A stretch of 64,000 nucleotides of DNA, taken from the NCBI GenBank assembly GCA_016185145.1, contig JACPOB010000104.1, positions 36,311-100,310 of the forward strand. Reading direction: 5' to 3'. Made by a program: the position numbers and the translations under genes. How positions within the stretch are numbered: the first letter of the stretch is position 1; every line of letters starts with the position of its first letter. The notes under the pieces are model-generated. The model was not told where the DNA came from. It was given only the letters and a program-made list of their open reading frames with translations, and made no database searches. Positions 23,756 to 31,637 of this stretch are shown here, one piece after another. Origin of the DNA: Rhodospirillales bacterium (GTDB lineage Bacteria > Pseudomonadota > Alphaproteobacteria > Reyranellales > Reyranellaceae).

Positions 23756-24844
23756 ATGGCCAGCGTAATCGAATCCACCGCCGCGATCGGCGAGGTCAAT
23801 CCCATGGGCACCGACGGCTTCGAGTTCGTCGAATATGCAGCGCCCGATCCGGCCGCTCTCGGCGCGCTGTTCGAGAGCATGGGCTTCGTGCGGGTCGCCA
23901 GGCACCGCTCCAAGGACGTCTCGCTCTATCGCCAGGGCGATGTGAACTTCATCGTCAATGCCGAGAAGGACAGCTTTGCCCAGGGCTTCGCCCGGGTGCA
24001 CGGCCCGTCGATCTGCGCCATCGCCTTCCGCGTCAAGAACTCGGCCTTCGCCTACAAGCGGGCGCTGTCGCTTGGCGCCTGGGGCGTCGAGGGCCGGGTC
24101 GGCCCGATGGAGCTCAACATCCCGGCGATCAAGGGCATCGGCGACTCGCTGATCTATCTCGTCGACCGCTACGGCGAGCGCGGCACGATCTACGACGTCG
24201 ATTTCGAGTACCTGCCGGGCGTCGGGCACGATCCGAAGGGCGTCGGGCTCACCTACATCGACCACCTGACGCACAACGTGCATCGCGGCCGCATGGACGA
24301 GTGGGCGGAGTTCTACGAGCGGCTCTTCAATTTCCGCGAGATCCGCTACTTCGACATCGAGGGCAAGCTCACCGGGCTGAAATCCAAGGCGATGACCAGC
24401 CCATGCGGCAAGATCCGCATCCCGATCAACGAGAGCACCGACGACAAGTCGCAGATCCAGGAGTATCTCTCGGCCTATCACGGCGAGGGTATCCAGCACA
24501 TCGCGCTCGGCAGCGACGACATCTACGAGACGGTCGAGACGCTGAAGACCAAGGGCGTGCCATTCCAGACCGTGCCCGACACCTACTACGAGCAGGTCGA
24601 CACCCGCCTGCCGGGCCATGGCGAGGACCTGAAGCGCCTCGCCGCCGACCGCATCCTGATCGACGGTGCGCCGACGAAGGGCGGCGGGCTCCTGTTGCAG
24701 ATCTTCACCCAGACCGTGATCGGCCCGATCTTCTTCGAGATCATCCAGCGCCGCGGCAATGAGGGTTTCGGCGAGGGCAACTTCCGCGCCCTGTTCGAGT
24801 CAATCGAGCTCGACCAGATCCGCCGCGGCGTGCTGAAGGGATAA
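23756..24844 (+). CDS. hppD: 4-hydroxyphenylpyruvate dioxygenase
   Basis: 362 residues from ATG 23756 (ribosome site GGGAGG); an in-frame ATG at 23714 is too far from a good site. Converts 4-hydroxyphenylpyruvate to homogentisate with O2 and Fe(II). Two vicinal-oxygen-chelate domains. Iron ligands are visible as H170 (IDHLTH), H248 (GIQHIAL) and E328 (IFFEIIQRRG). First gene of hppD-hmgA-FAH-maiA. Confidence 0.97.
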   Translation: MASVIESTAAIGEVNPMGTDGFEFVEYAAPDPAALGALFESMGFVRVARHRSKDVSLYRQGDVNFIVNAEKDSFAQGFARVHGPSICAIAFRVKNSAFAYKRALSLGAWGVEGRVGPMELNIPAIKGIGDSLIYLVDRYGERGTIYDVDFEYLPGVGHDPKGVGLTYIDHLTHNVHRGRMDEWAEFYERLFNFREIRYFDIEGKLTGLKSKAMTSPCGKIRIPINESTDDKSQIQEYLSAYHGEGIQHIALGSDDIYETVETLKTKGVPFQTVPDTYYEQVDTRLPGHGEDLKRLAADRILIDGAPTKGGGLLLQIFTQTVIGPIFFEIIQRRGNEGFGEGNFRALFESIELDQIRRGVLKG

Positions 24845-24854
24845 GGAGGAAACC

Positions 24855-26015
24855 ATGGCGAAGAATTGGATTCCGCTGCGCCAGGTCGAGGGCACCGCCT
24901 CGCGCCAGGCCCATGTCCGCCTGCCCGCGGGCACCTACGAGCGCGAGATCAGTAAGGAAGGCTTCTTCGGCCCTTCGGCGCAGTTCCACCACAAGCATAA
25001 GCCGACCGACTGGATCGAGTTCGACGGGGCCATCCGCCCGCGCGCCTTCGACCTCAACAAGCTGGTCGCCGGCAAGGGCAGTCCCTGGGCCTCGCAGCCG
25101 GTGCTGAACAACGGGCACATCCAGGTGCGCATCTGGAAGCTCGAGCAGGCGATGGACGAGCTGGCGCGCAACAGCGACGGCGACCAGCTGCTGTTCATCC
25201 ACGAAGGAGAGGGCGCGCTGTTCTGCGACTACGGCCATCTCGACTATCGCGACGGCGACTACATCATGATCCCGCGCGGCACGATGTGGCGGCTGGCGCC
25301 CGCCAAGCCCACGACCTCGCTGATGATCGAGGCGACCAACGATCATTTCACCCTGCCCGAGAAGGGCCTGGTCGGCCGGCATGCGATCTTCGATCCGGCG
25401 ATGCTCGACACGCCCAGGATCGATGATGCCTTCAAGGCGCAGCAGGACGAGCGCACCTGGAAGGTCTCGGTCAAGCGGCGCGGCCAGCTCTCGACCGTCA
25501 CTTTCCCGTTCAATCCGCTGGATGCGATCGGCTGGCATGGCGATCTCAGCGTCGTGCGCATCAACTGGCGGGACCTGAGGCCCCTGATGAGCCATCGCGC
25601 CCATCTGCCGCCGTCGGCGCACACGACTTTCGTGGCCGGCCGGTTCGTGGTCTGCACCTTCGTGCCGCGGCCGTTCGAGAGCGACCCGGAGGCGCTGCGC
25701 CTGCCGTTCTTCCACAACAACGATGATTTCGAGGAGATCATCTTCTATCACAAAGGCAGCTTCTTCAGCCGGGACAACATCCATCCCGGCATGATGACGG
25801 TGCATCCATCGGGCTTCACCCACGGCCCGCATCCCAAGGCCTTCAACGCCGCGACCAGGACGCCGGCCAGCGGCGGCCGGACCGAGACCGACGAGGTCGC
25901 GGTCATGATCGACACCCGCGACGCCATCGACATCGCCGCCATGCCGGTCGGCGTGGAGTTCGACGGCTACGTCAAGTCGTGGCGGCCGCCCGAGGTGAAG
26001 CAGGCGGCGGAATAG
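24855..26015 (+). CDS. hmgA: Homogentisate 1,2-dioxygenase, short form
   Basis: 386 residues, shorter than the classical enzyme (about 430-450). Opens homogentisate to maleylacetoacetate. The cupin signature is intact: FFHNNDDFEEIIFYHKGSFFSRDN and HPGMMTVHPSGFTHGPHPKAFN provide the expected His/Glu iron ligands. An N-terminal cupin half is also recognisable (DGDQLLFIHEGEGALFCDYG, DGDYIMIPRGTMWRL). Follows hppD by ten bases with its own AGGAGG site. Confidence 0.93.
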   Translation: MAKNWIPLRQVEGTASRQAHVRLPAGTYEREISKEGFFGPSAQFHHKHKPTDWIEFDGAIRPRAFDLNKLVAGKGSPWASQPVLNNGHIQVRIWKLEQAMDELARNSDGDQLLFIHEGEGALFCDYGHLDYRDGDYIMIPRGTMWRLAPAKPTTSLMIEATNDHFTLPEKGLVGRHAIFDPAMLDTPRIDDAFKAQQDERTWKVSVKRRGQLSTVTFPFNPLDAIGWHGDLSVVRINWRDLRPLMSHRAHLPPSAHTTFVAGRFVVCTFVPRPFESDPEALRLPFFHNNDDFEEIIFYHKGSFFSRDNIHPGMMTVHPSGFTHGPHPKAFNAATRTPASGGRTETDEVAVMIDTRDAIDIAAMPVGVEFDGYVKSWRPPEVKQAAE

Positions 26016-26025
26016 CAACACACAG

Positions 26026-26134
26026 CCTCACCCTGAGGAGTGGCCCGCAGGGCCGCGTCTCGAAGGGTAGGCAACACCAAGACTGTGGCCCACCCTTCGA
26101 GACGCACCGCTGCGCGGTGCTCCTCAGGGTGAGG
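26026..26134. repeat. Family A hairpin repeat, copy 3
   Basis: Flanks CCTCACCCTGAGGAG and complement. Left stem GGCCC-GCA-GGGCC, right stem GCACCGC-TGC-GCGGTGC. Between hmgA and the FAH gene, inside the catabolic operon. Confidence 0.9.
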
Positions 26135-26159
26135 CGATTTTGAACAGGGGAAGGAAACG

Positions 26160-27155
26160 ATGAAGCTCGGCTCACTCAAGGAAGGCGGTCGTGACGGCAC
26201 GCTGATCGTGGTCGATCGCGCGCTGAAGAAGGCCGTGCGCGCCACGGCGGTCGCGCCGACGCTGCAGAAGGCGCTCGACGATTGGGCGACAGCGGAGGCG
26301 CAGCTGCGCGCTCTCGCTCGGCAGCTCGCCGACGGCAAGGTTGCCGGCGCCTTCGATCTCGACACGAAGGCGCTCTCGGCGCCCCTGCCGCGCGCCTATC
26401 AATGGGCCGACGGCTCGGCCTACGTCGTGCATGTCGAACTGGTGCGCAGGGCGCGCGGCGTCGAGATGCCGCCGAGCTTCTGGACCGACCCGTTGATGTA
26501 CCAGGGTGGCTCCGATTCCTTCATCGGGCCCAACGACGACATCGAGGCGGTCGACGAGGCGCATGGCATCGATTTCGAGGGCGAGATCGGCGTGGTCGTC
26601 GACGACGTGCCGATGGGCGTGTCGCCCGAGGCGGCGCGCCGGCACATCAGGCTGGTCACCATCCTCAACGACGTCTCGCTGCGCAACCTCATCGTCACCG
26701 AGCTGGCCAAGGGCTTCGGCTTCTTTCACGGCAAGCCGGCGACGGCCTTCGCGCCGGTCGCCGTCACGCCCGACGAGCTGGGCGATGCCTGGGACGGCGG
26801 CAAGCTCGACCTGCCGCTGATCTCGACCCTGAATGGCAAGGAGTTCGGCCGTCCCAACGCCGCCACCGACCTCACCTTCGATTTCGGTCAGCTCATCGCC
26901 CATGCCGCGAAGACGCGTCACCTGGAGGCGGGGACGGTCGTGGGCTCGGGCACCGTCGCCAACCGCGATGCCGGCGTCGGCTGCTCCTGCATCGCCGAGC
27001 GGCGCGTGCGCGAGACCATCGACAATGGCAAGCCCGCGACGCCGTTCATGGCGTTCGGCGATCGCATCCGCATCGAAATGTTCGATCGCGCCGGCCAATC
27101 GATCTTCGGCGCCATCGACCAGAAAGTCGCGCGCTACAACATGACCTCACCCTGA
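26160..27155 (+). CDS. Fumarylacetoacetate hydrolase family protein
   Basis: 331 residues. Hydrolyses fumarylacetoacetate to fumarate and acetoacetate, the last step of the pathway. N-terminal MKLGSLKEGGRDGTLIVVDRAL is the FAA_hydrolase_N-type start. The catalytic/metal region includes QGGSDSFIGP, DFEGEIGVVVDDVPMG and LVTILNDVSLRN, then GSGTVANRD near the end. The final codons (MTSP, stop) are read from the left flank of a family A repeat, so the natural C-terminus was probably replaced when the repeat arrived. Confidence 0.93.
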   Translation: MKLGSLKEGGRDGTLIVVDRALKKAVRATAVAPTLQKALDDWATAEAQLRALARQLADGKVAGAFDLDTKALSAPLPRAYQWADGSAYVVHVELVRRARGVEMPPSFWTDPLMYQGGSDSFIGPNDDIEAVDEAHGIDFEGEIGVVVDDVPMGVSPEAARRHIRLVTILNDVSLRNLIVTELAKGFGFFHGKPATAFAPVAVTPDELGDAWDGGKLDLPLISTLNGKEFGRPNAATDLTFDFGQLIAHAAKTRHLEAGTVVGSGTVANRDAGVGCSCIAERRVRETIDNGKPATPFMAFGDRIRIEMFDRAGQSIFGAIDQKVARYNMTSP

Positions 27156-27254
27156 GGAGCGCGCCGCAGGCGCGTGTCTCGAAGGGTGGGCCAAGGACAA
27201 GGTCTGGAGCCATGCTTCGAGACGCCACGCTACGCGTGGCTCCTCAGCATGAGG
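27145..27254. repeat. Family A hairpin repeat, copy 4
   Basis: Left stem CGCGCC-GCA-GGCGCG, right stem GCCACGC-TAC-GCGTGGC. The outer right flank carries two changes (CTCAGCATGAGG). Its first bases supply the stop codon of the FAH gene. Confidence 0.9.
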
Positions 27255-27286
27255 TCTTGTTGCTAATGTGCCCCGCGGAGGCGGTC

Positions 27287-27931
27287 ATGAAGCTCATCGG
27301 CTATTTTCGTTCGTCGGCGGCGTTTCGCGTGCGCATCGCGCTCCACTACAAGGGCATCAACGTCGAGCACGCCTCGCGCCATCTGCGCAAGGGCGAGCAG
27401 GCGGCGCCCGACTATGTCGCGCTCAATCCGCAAAAACTGGTGCCCGCCCTGGTCCTCGATTCCGGCGAGGTGCTGACCCAGTCGCTGGCCATCCTGGAAT
27501 ACCTCGAGGAAATACATCCCGATCCGCCGCTGCTGCCCAAGGATCCGGTCGGTCGCGCCCGCGTGCGGGCGCTGTCGCTGATCGTGTCGGCCGACGTCCA
27601 TCCCATCCAGAACCTGCGGGTCATGGCGTACTTGCGCGAAAAATTCGGCCAGACCGAGGAAAGCGCCTTCGCCTGGTCGCGCCACTGGATCGAGACCGGC
27701 TTCGAGGCCTACGAGGCCACCATCGCGAGGGATCATAGGACCGGCGCCTTCAGCCACGGCGACACGCCGACCTTCGCCGACCTCTGCCTGGCGCCGCAGG
27801 TGTTCAACGCCCAGCGCTTCAAGGTCGACATGGCGCGCTATCCGACCATCCAGCGCATCCACGCCACCTGCATGCAGCATCCGGCCTTCGATGCCGCCCA
27901 GCCGTCCAAGCAGCCGGACGCCGAACCGTGA
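27287..27931 (+). CDS. maiA: Maleylacetoacetate isomerase (zeta-class GST)
   Basis: 214 residues. Isomerises maleylacetoacetate to fumarylacetoacetate with glutathione. The zeta-class motif SSAAFRVRIALHYKGI is present (usual SSCSxRVR with A for C, common in isomerases), then KLVPALVLDSGEVLTQSLAILEYLEE and the C-terminal helical domain (SADVHPIQNLRV, TPTFADLCLAPQVFNA). The stop overlaps the next gene's GTG start. Confidence 0.95.
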   Translation: MKLIGYFRSSAAFRVRIALHYKGINVEHASRHLRKGEQAAPDYVALNPQKLVPALVLDSGEVLTQSLAILEYLEEIHPDPPLLPKDPVGRARVRALSLIVSADVHPIQNLRVMAYLREKFGQTEESAFAWSRHWIETGFEAYEATIARDHRTGAFSHGDTPTFADLCLAPQVFNAQRFKVDMARYPTIQRIHATCMQHPAFDAAQPSKQPDAEP

Positions 27932-29409
27932 GAAAACGCGCCATAGCGCTGATCGCTGTCGTCGTTCTCGCCGGTGCGGCAATCGCGGCCGTCCCGGTGA
28001 TCGAGCGGCACGCCGCGGCGGGCATCAAGAGCGAGATCGAGCGCGACGGCTCGGCCCAGGTCGACGACGTGAGCGTGGGCCTGTTTGCCCGGCGCGTCAC
28101 GCTCGTCAATTTGAGGTCCAGGAGCGCCGCGGCGGAGCTGAGCATCGGCCGCTGGGAGGCGTCGGGGCTGGCCTGGCCGATCGGCGAGCTGCTGGCCGGC
28201 CGTACGCCGCTGGCCGGCTTGGGCTGGGGCGATCCGCTGAGCGCCGGCCGTGTCGAGCTCGAGCACGTGGCCATCGCCGACCGGGCGACCGGCGGGCGAT
28301 GGAGCATGGACGCGCTGGTGATCGAGGACTTCGATCTCGCGCGCTACGACGCGACCTACGACGGGACGTTCCAAATTGCCGTGCTCACCGCCCGCGCGAT
28401 GGGCGTGCTCGCCGTGCGTCGCCTCGAGCAACGCAACGCACGCGTCACGCTGCCGGGGACCGGCGAGGTGGTCGGCCTGGCATCGGTCGTGCTGGAAGGT
28501 TACGAGCGCGGCCTCATCGCCACATTGGCGATGGCAGGCATGGACGTCGCTTCAGGCGAGGGCCAACCCGCGCAGTTCAGCGTCGCCGAGACCAAGGCGG
28601 CCAAGGTCGATTTTGGTCGCATCATCGCGGCGATGTCGTCCGACAAATGGTCTCCCGGTGCGCCCTCGGGCCGCATCCACATCGAAAAAGCCAAAGCGAC
28701 AGGGTTCGGCGGCGAGCTGTTCAAGCGCTACGGCATCTCGCTCGGCGAGGTCGGCTTCCAGACGGCGCATGTCCGGGACAAGGTGAGCCGCACACGCACG
28801 CACATCGAAGGGTTCGTGCTGGCGCCGCCATTGCGTGGCCTGGAGGGGCTGTCGCTGCGCATGGCCCTGCAGTCGATGGGCCTCAAGGAGGTGAAGGCCG
28901 ATTTCGACTGCCACGGCACCGAAGACCAGGGCAAAGGCGAGCTGACGCTCGATCGCTGCGCGCTGGTCGGCCCGGGGCTGGGTGAAATCGAGCTTTCCGC
29001 GCGCGTCGTCAACGCCGATGCGGTCTTCTGGAACGCGCTCGACGAGAGCGACGTGCTGGCGTTGCAGGATTCGACGGCGGCGCTCGGCGCGGCCCGGCTG
29101 GTGGTGGCCGACAAGAGCCTGCTCGAACGCAGCCTGCGCGCCATCGCCACCATGACCGGCCAGCCGGCGGCGACATTGCGCGCCAACTGGGCGCGCGAAG
29201 TGCGCCGCTATCAGCCGGCGGGCGTGCTGATCTCGCAGTCGATGACCCAGCTCCTGGACACCATCTCGCGCTTCGTCGAGCAGGGCGGCACGCTCGTCAT
29301 CGAGGCCAAGCCCGAGCCGCCCGTGGGCTTCGACAAGCTGGAGTACCTGCTGAACCCCGGCGCCGATCTGGTCAGCACGCTGGGTCTGAAGGCTACGCTG
29401 CTGAAGTAG
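27928..29409 (+). CDS. AsmA-like exported protein, unknown function
   Basis: 493 residues. GTG start coupled to the maiA stop (GTGA). N-terminal signal/anchor RAIALIAVVVLAGAAIAAV, then long beta-rich repeats (VDDVSVGLFARRVTLVNLR, GRVELEHVAIAD, WSMDALVIEDFDLAR, VLEGYERGLIATLAMAGM), reminiscent of AsmA/DUF748-type bridge proteins. The C-terminal third is more helical (LLERSLRAIATMTGQPAATLRANWAREV). I do not recognise a closer family. Probably periplasmic and inner-membrane anchored. Its position after maiA may be incidental. Confidence 0.75.
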   Translation: MRKRAIALIAVVVLAGAAIAAVPVIERHAAAGIKSEIERDGSAQVDDVSVGLFARRVTLVNLRSRSAAAELSIGRWEASGLAWPIGELLAGRTPLAGLGWGDPLSAGRVELEHVAIADRATGGRWSMDALVIEDFDLARYDATYDGTFQIAVLTARAMGVLAVRRLEQRNARVTLPGTGEVVGLASVVLEGYERGLIATLAMAGMDVASGEGQPAQFSVAETKAAKVDFGRIIAAMSSDKWSPGAPSGRIHIEKAKATGFGGELFKRYGISLGEVGFQTAHVRDKVSRTRTHIEGFVLAPPLRGLEGLSLRMALQSMGLKEVKADFDCHGTEDQGKGELTLDRCALVGPGLGEIELSARVVNADAVFWNALDESDVLALQDSTAALGAARLVVADKSLLERSLRAIATMTGQPAATLRANWAREVRRYQPAGVLISQSMTQLLDTISRFVEQGGTLVIEAKPEPPVGFDKLEYLLNPGADLVSTLGLKATLLK

Positions 29410-29478
29410 TCTTGCCAGACCGCGAGCCTCTGGCTCGCTCATGATCATGAGCGAGCCAGAGGCTCGCGGTCCGGAAGA
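29410..29478. repeat. Family B palindromic repeat, copy 2
   Basis: Left stem GCGAGCC-TCT-GGCTCGC, centre TCATGATCATGA, right stem GCGAGCC-AGA-GGCTCGC. Near-perfect overall palindrome; the outer ends carry a few mismatches. Between convergent genes. Confidence 0.85.
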
Positions 29479-29498
29479 TTAAGACCATGATCCCGGAA

Positions 29499-30281
29499 TC
29501 AGCCCTGACCCTTGCGGGCCTCGGCGATCAGCTGCTTCAGCGCGGCGGCGTCGACGGCGCCGGGCACGAACTGCTTGCCGATCACGAAGGCAGGCGTCCC
29601 GCGCACGCCGAGAGCGCTCGCCAGCGCCATGTTGCGGTCGATGATCGCCTTCAGCTTGGGATCTTCCATGTCCTTCTCGAGCTGGGCGCGATCGATGCCG
29701 ACGCCGACGGCGATCTCGAGGATCTTGTCGCGGTCGAGCTTGCCGGTGAATTCCATCAGCGCATTGTGCAGCGGCTGATGCTTGCCCTGCTTGGTCGAAG
29801 CCAGCGCGGCGAGGGCCGCGATCTTCGAGGCTTCGCCCAGGATGGGGATGTCCTTGTAGATGATCTTCACCTTGCCGTCGGCGCCCGTCACCGACTTCAC
29901 CGCCTGGTAGGCGCGCTTGCAGTAGGGGCACTGATAGTCGTTGAACTCGACAATGACGACGTCGCCATCGGGGTTGCCCCCGATCGGGCTGTCGGAATCG
30001 CGATAGAGCTGGGCCTGGTTCTCCTGCACGCCCTTCTGGGCCACGGCGTCGCGCTGGCTGTCCTGCTTGCGCTCGAGTTCCTGCATGGCGTCGACCAGCA
30101 CCTCGGGATTGGCCAGCAGATAGGCGCGGATCGACTTGCCGAGCGCAGCCTGGTCGCCCGTGAGCGACATCGCCGGGCCGCCGGGCGCGGTGGCGAGACG
30201 GCGCGGCGAGGTCGCCGTGGCGGCGACGACGGCGCCGACGACGATCAGGCCGGCGCAGACAGTGAAGGGGAGCCAACGCAT
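29499..30281 (-). CDS. DsbA-family thiol oxidoreductase
   Basis: 260 residues from ATG 30281. Signal peptide/anchor MRWLPFTVCAGLIVVGAVVA. Thioredoxin fold with active site C118-P-Y-C121 (NDYQCPYCKRAY) and cis-Pro loop RGTPAFVIG. The helical insert and N-terminal region (LGKSIRAYLLANPEVLVDAMQELERKQ) match the DsbA/ScsC-like group of alphaproteobacteria (often called DsbA family or 27 kDa outer-membrane protein). Forms or rearranges disulfides in the periplasm. Followed on the same strand by a metalloprotease gene, with a repeat between. Confidence 0.93.
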   Translation of the reverse strand: MRWLPFTVCAGLIVVGAVVAATATSPRRLATAPGGPAMSLTGDQAALGKSIRAYLLANPEVLVDAMQELERKQDSQRDAVAQKGVQENQAQLYRDSDSPIGGNPDGDVVIVEFNDYQCPYCKRAYQAVKSVTGADGKVKIIYKDIPILGEASKIAALAALASTKQGKHQPLHNALMEFTGKLDRDKILEIAVGVGIDRAQLEKDMEDPKLKAIIDRNMALASALGVRGTPAFVIGKQFVPGAVDAAALKQLIAEARKGQG

Positions 30282-30300
30282 GACAGTCTCCAAAAAAGGA

Positions 30301-30345
30301 CCTCACCCTGAGGAGCATCGCTTCGCGATGCTCCTCAGGGTGAGG
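30301..30345. repeat. Family A hairpin repeat, solo compact copy 5
   Basis: A single perfect hairpin: 21-base arms (outer CCTCACCCTGAGGA plus stem GCATCGC) and loop TTC. It lacks the CGTCTCGAAGGG inner arms found in the other copies, so it looks like one half-unit or a deletion product. The same stem occurs in the right half of the copy at 59594. Confidence 0.9.
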
Positions 30346-30369
30346 TGGGATGATTTCGCCGGTCTCATG

Positions 30370-31566
30370 CTAGCGGCGCCCTGACGACCGCGTGTTGATA
30401 TAGGCCTTGAGGTCTTGGGCGCGCTGCCAGGCCGGCGTGTTGGCCGGCAACTGCCGGGTCGCGGCGTCGGCATGGGTCGCTGCTTCGGATTTGTTGCCGC
30501 GCAGCGCCGCCATCTCGGCGCGCGCCAGCGAGGTCATGCCGGGATTGTTCAGCTTGGAATAGCCCTCGGCCATCATGCGCCAGAGGTCGAAGCTGCCGGG
30601 CTCCTGCTGCGAGGCGAGCTCGAGGTTGCGCACCGCCTCGCGGTCGTTGTCGGTGTTGTTGGTGGCGAGCAGCGCGCGGGCGAAGTCGATCTTGATCAGC
30701 CCCGAGCTCGGCATGAGCTGGGCGGCCTTGCGGTACGACACCACGCCCTCGGCGGCGCGGCCGTTCTCGTACAGCATCTGGCCGCGCACCTCGTGGAAGT
30801 AGGGATCGTTGGGGTATTCCTTGATCAGCCCGTCGATGCCGAGCAGGGCAGAGCCCAGCGCACCCTTGCGGTACCAGGCGATGGCGCGGGCATAGCGTGC
30901 CGGCACCGACCGGTCGGCCTCGGCGAAGCGCGCCAACGCCGTGTCGGGCGAGATGAAGCCCATCAGCTTGGCCACCATGCGATGGTGCATGTTGAGGTTC
31001 TGCTGGGTGTCCGGCGTGTTGACATAGGGCGACTGCGCCGCCGCCTGCTCGAAGGCGCTGATGCGCTCGGGCGTCAGCGGATGGGTCGTCAGGTAGGGAT
31101 CGCGACGGTTGATCTGCATGCGCTCATCGCGCTGCAGGATCCTGAGGAACTCGATCGTGCCCTTGGGCGACTGGCCGGTGCGCTGCAGGTAGCTCATCGC
31201 CGCCTGGTCGGCCGCGCTCTCCTGCGTCTGCGTGTAGTGCAGGAACGACATCAGCGAGCCCGGCGCCTTGGGGCCGCCCGCGCCGGTGGTCGAGCCGCCG
31301 CCGCCACGGCCGACGCCGCCGCCCGACATCGCGCCGCCTGCCATGGCGCCGGCGCCCAGGATCGCCTCGAGGATCTGCAGCGTCGAGAGGTTGCGCAGTT
31401 CCTCCTGCATGCGGGCGAGATGGCCGCCGGCGATGTGGCCGCTTTCATGCGCCATGACGCCGATCAGCTGGTTCGGCGTTTCAGTCCGCATGATCAGGCC
31501 GGTGTTGATGAAGATGCGCTGGCCACCCGCCACGAAAGCGTTGAGCGAGTTGTCCTGGACGATCAT
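30370..31566 (-). CDS. M48 metalloprotease with TPR-like tail, BepA-type, N-terminus missing
   Basis: 398 residues from an internal ATG. Zn-protease motif H40-E41-S-G-H44 (MAHESGHIAGGH) and the third ligand E116 (QESAADQAAM) are intact, followed by helical TPR-like repeats (YPNDPYFHEVRGQMLYENGRAAEGVVSYRKAAQL). Family members start with a signal peptide and about 50 more residues before IVQDNSLNAFVAGGQ. Here a signal peptide-like start (VFKRIITLFSLA) lies just upstream in another frame, so a deletion removed the linking segment. As written it would not be exported. Confidence 0.85.
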   Translation of the reverse strand: MIVQDNSLNAFVAGGQRIFINTGLIMRTETPNQLIGVMAHESGHIAGGHLARMQEELRNLSTLQILEAILGAGAMAGGAMSGGGVGRGGGGSTTGAGGPKAPGSLMSFLHYTQTQESAADQAAMSYLQRTGQSPKGTIEFLRILQRDERMQINRRDPYLTTHPLTPERISAFEQAAAQSPYVNTPDTQQNLNMHHRMVAKLMGFISPDTALARFAEADRSVPARYARAIAWYRKGALGSALLGIDGLIKEYPNDPYFHEVRGQMLYENGRAAEGVVSYRKAAQLMPSSGLIKIDFARALLATNNTDNDREAVRNLELASQQEPGSFDLWRMMAEGYSKLNNPGMTSLARAEMAALRGNKSEAATHADAATRQLPANTPAWQRAQDLKAYINTRSSGRR

Positions 31567-31621
31567 GATCTCGATGCGCGAGAGAAAAGAGGGTGATGAT
31601 GCGTTTGAACACGGGCGGCAC
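31567..31621 (-). other. Displaced signal-peptide remnant of the M48 protease gene
   Basis: GTG starts at 31621 and 31612 read VPPVFKRIITLFSLA, a typical signal-peptide beginning. The frame then misses the protease frame by one base (the 31612 start and the body ATG at 31566 are 46 bases apart). Best read as the original 5' end of the BepA-like gene. Confidence 0.6.
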
Positions 31622-31637
31622 GGTCTCTGGGCAGGCT

